A stretch of DNA of 8,258 nucleotides from contig JANQTO010000018.1 in NCBI GenBank assembly GCA_030731685.1, positions 1 to 8,258 of the forward strand, read 5' to 3'. Within the stretch, counting starts at the first letter, position 1, and each line of letters starts with the position of its first letter. Shown piece after piece: positions 5,237 through 8,258 of the stretch. Below the pieces are notes generated by a model. The model had not been told where the DNA came from, did not search any database, and worked only from the letters and a program-made list of their open reading frames with translations. The translations under genes and the position numbers were made by a program. Origin of the DNA: Nonlabens sp. Lineage in GTDB: Bacteria > Bacteroidota > Bacteroidia > Flavobacteriales > Flavobacteriaceae.

Positions 5237-8014
5237 TTAGTCTAAAAAGAATATGGCGTCTTCGTCTTTTTCCTTTTCCTTTACAAATTTGGTGAACTTG
5301 TAGGTGAAACTAGCCATGAAGTACTGTCTAAGGACAAGGCTGCTTCTATCTGAAACAAAATCTGACGTCACTACACGTCGTGTGTCGATAACCTGATTTA
5401 AAAGGTCATATGCCGTTAATTTTACAGACGCCTTATCTCCAGCAAACTTATAGCCCAAACTACCTATAAGGACGAAGGAGTCATTGTCAAAATCGTCCGT
5501 AATATTACCGAACACATTGTACTCACCTCGTATACCAAAGGTTACATTCTCAGGCCAGAACGTGGTAAGGTCTATACTCGCAGTGTGGTTTGTAAATTCC
5601 TGGTCGTCTATGGAATCGATGTCATATTGCGTGCTGTTTAAACCTAATGTATACCCTGTTTTTAAGTTTATCAAGTCTGTAATTGCATAACTCATATCTA
5701 GATTTGGCGATATCGAAAGCGTGTTGGACTGAAACTCTACGCCATTTGTAAAACCATAATTTTGAGAAAAGTTACCGTCTATTCCTAATTCTGTTCGTAT
5801 GGTACGCTTGTCCTTTTTAAATGACCTGGAATAACTGCTGTAAAACCAGCCGTTATAACCATCATTTAAATTTACGTACGTGGTGCGTCTGGTAAGGTCT
5901 GCCCCTGTGAGTGTTACGGTACCTACTTGATTTTGTGTAAAAGACATGCCACTACCTGCGTAGAAACCATTGCCTTGTTCCCAGTCATAGGAATTAAAGC
6001 TAAAATATATCTCGTGCTGCTGCGTAACGTCTAAGTCTGGATTACCGGTTATGATATTTTGAGGATTTGTTCTATTCTCCACAGGCGCAAGCTGCTGAAT
6101 GGACGGAACATTTGCATTGTTTGAATAATTTACATAAATAGATGTTGTTTCTGAAAACTCATAGCTTATACTTGAATTAAAATTAGGTAAGGTAAAGTTT
6201 TTATCAAACTGCACGGCGCGCAATAAATCTTCATTCTCGAGAGATTGAAAATTAACACCACCGTCTAAATTGAAGCGGAACTTGTCATTATTGAAACTAA
6301 AACCTACCGACGGAGTATTTTCAATAGTCTTTAAATCAAACTGCGTACTCAAAGTACTATTAAAAATTCCTTGTGGATTTCCCGAATCTCTATCAAAAAC
6401 GCTCCGATTGTTTGTTTGATTTCTCGCATTAAAGTTATAGGAGGTTTTAATAAACCAATTTTCGGCTAGTGGTAATCGCAAACTGGGACTTACGGTAATA
6501 GAAGTGCTTTTATCTTCTTGCCTGATAGCTTGATCCTGAGCATCAGTCTGTGGCGTTCCTGTAAACGTTTGCTGCAGCGAGGTAAAGTCATTATCGCTTT
6601 CATCTAGGTTATTACTGTAATTTAGAACAAGCCCAACAGATGAGCCTTTTGCTTTAAAACGTCTATTTGAATAAGTGTTTAAGGTAACCTCTCTATTTGA
6701 AGACTGCGCGTTATTTGCAGTTTCGACCTGATTTATTAACGCTCCAGCAGCATCCCTACTTGCGCTGTTATTTGCACTAGAAGACATGGTATTGCGGTAA
6801 TTAATCAAAGGCGAGATACGAAAACTTGTCAACGTGTCTGGCCTGATATCTAATCTTGAGGAAAAACGATGACTATCGCCAGCACTATTTGAACTTGCAG
6901 TACTTGCAGTAGTAAAGGTCCGGTCCGGTAAAAATGTAGTCGAGCGCGAGTCTGTTCTTGTGATTGTACTGTTATCGCCGTAAAAATAGTTGCCGTTTAC
7001 AGAGACTTTTTTACCCCAATCATTTGCAATGTTGAAACCAGCGCTTTGTGAAGTTGTTATGCCGCCTCCGCCACTGCCAAAATCCAATCCATTGATTCCA
7101 AACGAACCATTTGAATTGCGCCATATAGTATTTGCACTACGACCCATCGCATCATAAACTTCATCAAAGGAAAATCCTGGACTATTGATATTGTTAGAAC
7201 TTGCGAGAACGCTCACCCTAAAATCTTCATTAAAGTAATTTGCAATACCGCTTAGCTGGAAGCGCTCGTCTGTGCCGCCGCCGGCAGTGAACCTAGAGAA
7301 AAATCCTTTGTTTTTATCTTCATCTATGGTTATGTTGATTTCGGCTTTTGTGGCATCGCCGTCTTCACCTGTGACCTTTTGCTCGTCTGTTTTTGAATCT
7401 GTCACCTGTATTTTATCTATAATTTCTTTAGGTAAATTTTTGAGTGCAATTTGCGGGTCACTACCGAAGAATTCTTTCCCGTTGACTAGAAGCCTCGTAA
7501 CCTCTTTACCGTTGACGGTAATTTTACCTTCTGCATCTATCTCTACTCCTGGCAGCTCTTTCATGACATCTTCTAGTGTGGCATCGGCTGCGGTGTTAAA
7601 CGATTTTGCATTGAATTCAATCGTGTCTTTCTTGATAACAATAGGCGCTTTTCGTGCTTCTACCAAAATACCGTCTAGCTGGGCAACATCGGCAATGAGC
7701 TTGATGGCTCCTAGGTCTAAATCTCTATTGTCGCTAAGTTTAAAACTGCTTTTATATGCCTTGTACCCTTGGTACGAAGTGTAGAAATTAACTTTATCTG
7801 TTGCCGTGTTACCTATAAGTCTGAATATACCTGCATTATCGGTAATAGAATAAGCAATAAGCGTTGAGTCGCTTGCACTTTCTAAGAAAACGGTTGCACT
7901 TAAAAGCTTTTCTGAGGTTATGGAATCCTGTACGGTTCCTTTTATGGTAAATTTCTGTGCTGCTGCTGGTGTTGCAAGAAGTAGCAATAAGACAACAAAA
8001 AAAGCTTTATTCAT
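5237..8014 (-). CDS. Outer-membrane beta-barrel protein, TonB-dependent-receptor-like, with carboxypeptidase-regulatory-like domain
   Basis: This 925-residue protein begins with a signal peptide (1-19, PAAAQ cleavage region). Next comes a carboxypeptidase-regulatory-like beta-sandwich (about 22-108, with GTVQDSITSEKLLSATVFL and ITDNAGIFRL). A plug-like segment follows (about 115-232), containing LEDVMKELPGVEID, RLLVNGKEFFGSD and LPKEIIDKIQV. The rest is a long barrel rich in alternating aromatic/polar strands with Ser/Asn-rich loops and a GSGGGG turn near 313-318. The last recognisable strand is ASFTYKF (901-907), followed by a charged tail. This layout fits the Bacteroidota outer-membrane barrel family related to TonB-dependent receptors (OMP_b-brl_3 type). 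It is not a SusC: the usual SusC plug signature is absent and no SusD lipoprotein gene is adjacent. The ligand is unknown. The ATG at 8014-8012 precedes the signal peptide directly and lies 20 bases after a candidate -7 box. The gene seems to be transcribed on its own or with the MORN-repeat gene. Confidence 0.88.
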   Translation of the reverse strand: MNKAFFVVLLLLLATPAAAQKFTIKGTVQDSITSEKLLSATVFLESASDSTLIAYSITDNAGIFRLIGNTATDKVNFYTSYQGYKAYKSSFKLSDNRDLDLGAIKLIADVAQLDGILVEARKAPIVIKKDTIEFNAKSFNTAADATLEDVMKELPGVEIDAEGKITVNGKEVTRLLVNGKEFFGSDPQIALKNLPKEIIDKIQVTDSKTDEQKVTGEDGDATKAEINITIDEDKNKGFFSRFTAGGGTDERFQLSGIANYFNEDFRVSVLASSNNINSPGFSFDEVYDAMGRSANTIWRNSNGSFGINGLDFGSGGGGITTSQSAGFNIANDWGKKVSVNGNYFYGDNSTITRTDSRSTTFLPDRTFTTASTASSNSAGDSHRFSSRLDIRPDTLTSFRISPLINYRNTMSSSANNSASRDAAGALINQVETANNAQSSNREVTLNTYSNRRFKAKGSSVGLVLNYSNNLDESDNDFTSLQQTFTGTPQTDAQDQAIRQEDKSTSITVSPSLRLPLAENWFIKTSYNFNARNQTNNRSVFDRDSGNPQGIFNSTLSTQFDLKTIENTPSVGFSFNNDKFRFNLDGGVNFQSLENEDLLRAVQFDKNFTLPNFNSSISYEFSETTSIYVNYSNNANVPSIQQLAPVENRTNPQNIITGNPDLDVTQQHEIYFSFNSYDWEQGNGFYAGSGMSFTQNQVGTVTLTGADLTRRTTYVNLNDGYNGWFYSSYSRSFKKDKRTIRTELGIDGNFSQNYGFTNGVEFQSNTLSISPNLDMSYAITDLINLKTGYTLGLNSTQYDIDSIDDQEFTNHTASIDLTTFWPENVTFGIRGEYNVFGNITDDFDNDSFVLIGSLGYKFAGDKASVKLTAYDLLNQVIDTRRVVTSDFVSDRSSLVLRQYFMASFTYKFTKFVKEKEKDEDAIFFLD

Positions 8015-8034
8015 TTAATGTAAAGGTTGATTCA

Positions 8035-8042
8035 CAAATCTA
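8035..8042 (-). promoter_or_regulatory. Candidate -7 box of the barrel-protein gene
   Basis: On the minus strand TAGATTTG matches TAnnTTTG at every fixed position, and the ATG follows after 20 AT-rich bases. This spacing is nearly the same as at the glycosyltransferase operon (19 bases). No TTG is found at the -33 distance, only a TTTT run about 17 bases upstream, so the promoter may be weak or activator-dependent. Confidence 0.5.
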
Positions 8043-8075
8043 AACGAATAAAACTTTTTAAAATTATTTTTAGTT

Positions 8076-8200
8076 TTAAAAACAATTAGGGAATTACCAT
8101 GTTTCCGTTCCCCAACCCTTAAAGCTGCGGAAACAATTTACCTACCTGCAACAGGCTCAAATTAGAACGCAGAAACCAAACCCCTGTAGCTTTAAAAAGA
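8076..8200 (-). ncRNA. Possible small structured RNA or structured leader (unidentified)
   Basis: Read on the minus strand, this protein-free stretch holds four complementary pairs. P0 is TTAAAGCT (8195-8188) with AGCTTTAA (8126-8119). A small hairpin, CCTG-TTG-CAGG, lies at 8155-8145. S1 is TGTTTCCG (8135-8128) with CGGAAACA (8107-8100). S2 is TTGGGGAA (8115-8108) with TTCCCTAA (8093-8086), including one G-U pair, and is followed by TTGTTTTTAAAA, as in an intrinsic terminator. S2 and possible extensions of P0 use G-U pairs that exist only in the minus-strand RNA. S1 interlocks with both P0 and S2 (pseudoknot topology or alternative folds). No clear promoter is seen after the terminator at 8204-8247; the nearest look-alike, CTAATTTG near 8157-8164, is one base short of consensus. 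I do not recognise a known RNA family. It could also be chance pairing in AT-rich DNA. Confidence 0.3.
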
Positions 8201-8203
8201 CAT

Positions 8204-8247
8204 AAAAAAACTCCAAAGTCCCAATTAATAAAGGGAGTTTGGAGTTT
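8204..8247 (-). terminator. Intrinsic terminator of a minus-strand gene lying beyond the right edge
   Basis: AAACTCCAAA (8208-8217) pairs with TTTGGAGTTT (8238-8247). After one G-G mismatch, TCCC (8219-8222) pairs with GGGA (8233-8236) around a 10-nt AT-rich loop. On the minus strand the stem runs into seven consecutive T (8210-8204); on the plus strand no T-run follows. It therefore ends a minus-strand transcript from outside the window, just upstream of the barrel-protein gene's own control region. Confidence 0.78.
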
Positions 8248-8258
8248 GAGATTTGGAA

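Noticed and set aside
7272..7784. 170-codon plus-strand open frame opposite the barrel gene
   Set aside because: It is antisense to the plug region of a clear gene, its product is Ser/Leu-rich without domain features, and the opposite strand encodes recognisable motifs. It is a shadow frame.
8149..8156. CAACAGGC shared with the start of the window (29-36 region) as a possible attachment-site repeat
   Set aside because: The match is only about ten bases, one copy lies in a coding region, and no integrase, tRNA or other mobile-element sign is present.

Overview
The window looks like chromosome from a marine-type member of the Flavobacteriaceae (Bacteroidota). This rests on moderate-to-low G+C (roughly 40% by eye), a flavobacterial outer-membrane beta-barrel protein with an N-terminal carboxypeptidase-regulatory-like domain, genes without clear Shine-Dalgarno sites, and two good matches to the Bacteroidota -7 promoter element TAnnTTTG. 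I cannot name the genus. I see no IS element, phage gene, CRISPR array, tRNA or rRNA.

Left part: a plus-strand gene enters already open at the left edge and ends at 830. It is the carbon-nitrogen hydrolase (nitrilase superfamily) part of what is probably a longer GNAT-hydrolase fusion. It converges on a minus-strand operon, and a 12-bp perfect hairpin at 884-919 can stop transcription from both sides.

Centre: a tightly packed minus-strand operon of three glycosyltransferase genes reads from 4558 down to 948. First is a DPM1-like GT2 that would load a sugar onto polyprenyl phosphate, with a TTG start and a well-formed promoter. Second is a membrane-bound, cellulose-synthase-like GT2, overlapping the first by ATGA. 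Third is a multi-spanning GT-C-type transferase whose ATG directly follows the previous stop. Together they could make a lipid-linked sugar in the cytoplasm, build a glycan or glycolipid at the membrane, and add sugar on the periplasmic side. The product is unknown.

Right part: upstream of this operon and on the same strand lie a small exported MORN/YwqK-repeat protein (4609-5109) and a 925-residue outer-membrane beta-barrel protein (5237-8014) with its own candidate promoter. The last 244 bases hold no protein gene. They carry a strong minus-strand terminator for a gene beyond the right edge. Between that terminator and the barrel-gene promoter lies a compact set of interlocking complementary segments ending in a T-rich run. 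This may be a small structured RNA and is the least explained piece of the window.

Most of the window is recognisable flavobacterial housekeeping or envelope DNA. The points most worth a second look are the structured intergenic segment (8076-8200), the perfect 16-bp palindrome inside the DPM1-like gene, and the undefined product of the glycosyltransferase operon.
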